The notes below the pieces were generated by a model, which was not told the DNA's origin, did no database searches, and worked only from the letters and a program-made list of their open reading frames with translations. This document shows positions 63,902-64,000 of a DNA stretch of 64,000 nucleotides, piece by piece (the stretch's first letter is position 1; the number at the start of each line of letters is the position of its first letter). Source of the DNA: Anaerolineae bacterium (GTDB taxonomy: Bacteria; Chloroflexota; Anaerolineae; Aggregatilineales; Phototrophicaceae); NCBI GenBank assembly GCA_022824465.1, contig JAJDZV010000005.1, positions 239,351-303,350 on the forward strand. Reading direction: 5' to 3'. The translations under genes were made by a program, and so were the position numbers.

Positions 63902-63926
63902 GAGGGCGGGGAAGATTCTCGCCCTC
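63902..63926 (+). terminator. GC stem-loop after the iron-type binding-protein gene
   Basis: GAGGGCG and CGCCCTC form a perfect 7-bp stem around an 11-nt loop, 18 bp after the stop. No T-run follows. As with the other two binding-protein genes it probably adjusts expression of the binding protein relative to the permease. Confidence 0.5.
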
Positions 63927-63947
63927 GCCAATTGCTCACAGGCAATC

Positions 63948-64000
63948 ATGCAGCTATCGAGCCTTATCCCACCTGGAATGCGAGTTAACGGACGGCGCGG
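63948..64000 (+). CDS. Start of a downstream gene, possibly the permease (partial)
   Basis: An open frame begins at ATG 63948 (MQLSSLIPPGMRVNGRR) and runs off the window with no stop in 17 codons; a second in-frame ATG is at 63978. Position and orientation fit the permease (FbpB-like) that normally follows an iron-binding protein gene. The basic start is compatible with this, but there is too little sequence to confirm it. Confidence 0.35.
   Translation, partial: MQLSSLIPPGMRVNGRR

Overview
The window looks like a chromosomal segment of a Chloroflexota bacterium, most likely an Anaerolineae-type lineage. This is inferred from gene content, not from a marker tree: free-standing CBM48 proteins beside a DUF3417-type glycogen phosphorylase, proline/threonine-rich linkers on membrane-anchored LysM/lamin-tail and SUMF1-like proteins, an F420-type LLM oxidoreductase, CdaA-YbbR, and DUF1992 and DUF5996 proteins. 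The DNA is GC-rich. Gene density is high, many genes overlap by 1-20 bp, and GTG and TTG starts are frequent. I saw no CRISPR array, intact insertion sequence or rRNA.

Layout. 1-1248: sugar catabolism (Gfo/Idh/MocA dehydrogenase, cut by the window edge, and a TIM-barrel isomerase). 1633-7242: complete branched-chain amino acid/amide-type ABC importer (binding protein, two permeases, two ATPases). 7311-15477: arabinan/arabinoside island with a Tat-exported sugar-binding protein and two permeases, GH127 beta-L-arabinofuranosidase, an MDR dehydrogenase, a permease relic and a secreted GH43 arabinanase. 15677-28770: housekeeping block (tRNA-Glu, signal peptidase I, Der, CdaR, CdaA, ArgF, PolA, a receiver protein with an apparently domesticated transposase domain, an SH3 lipoprotein, MiaB). 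28886-35930: glycogen metabolism (GlgP, two CBM48 proteins, GlgC, GlgA, LLM oxidoreductase). 36082-50243: mixed envelope, repair and transport genes. 50497-59794: aminotransferase, GatB, SSB, SDR, Mug-type glycosylase, MBL hydrolase, two acetyltransferases and hypotheticals. 59791-62463: a ubiquitin-like cassette (E2, JAB, E1). 62864-64000: iron-type ABC importer running off the end.

Most notable systems. (1) The E2-JAB-E1 cassette has intact E2 and E1 motifs. Its JAB protein carries Gln where the second metal-binding His is expected and has an extra C-terminal region that may be E2/RWD-like. No ubiquitin-like modifier is encoded within or next to it. (2) A receiver-domain protein (24635-26572) ends in a domain that reads like an IS200/IS605 Y1 transposase with the HUH histidines replaced by Tyr and the catalytic Tyr replaced by Phe. 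(3) All three solute-binding-protein genes are followed by a GC-rich stem-loop. (4) A perfect 14-bp inverted repeat flanks the region before the MDR gene, with one arm covering its ribosome binding site. (5) A 21-bp-period tandem repeat lies upstream of the CNNM-type gene.

How the genes may work together: the arabinan island would release arabino-oligosaccharides outside the cell (GH43), import them (Tat-exported binding protein and two permeases; the ATPase is not in the window), and hydrolyse them inside (GH127). GlgC and GlgA would build glycogen, the CBM48 proteins would bind it and GlgP would degrade it. CdaA and CdaR would make and control c-di-AMP. All functions are read from motifs and family resemblance; no database search was run.
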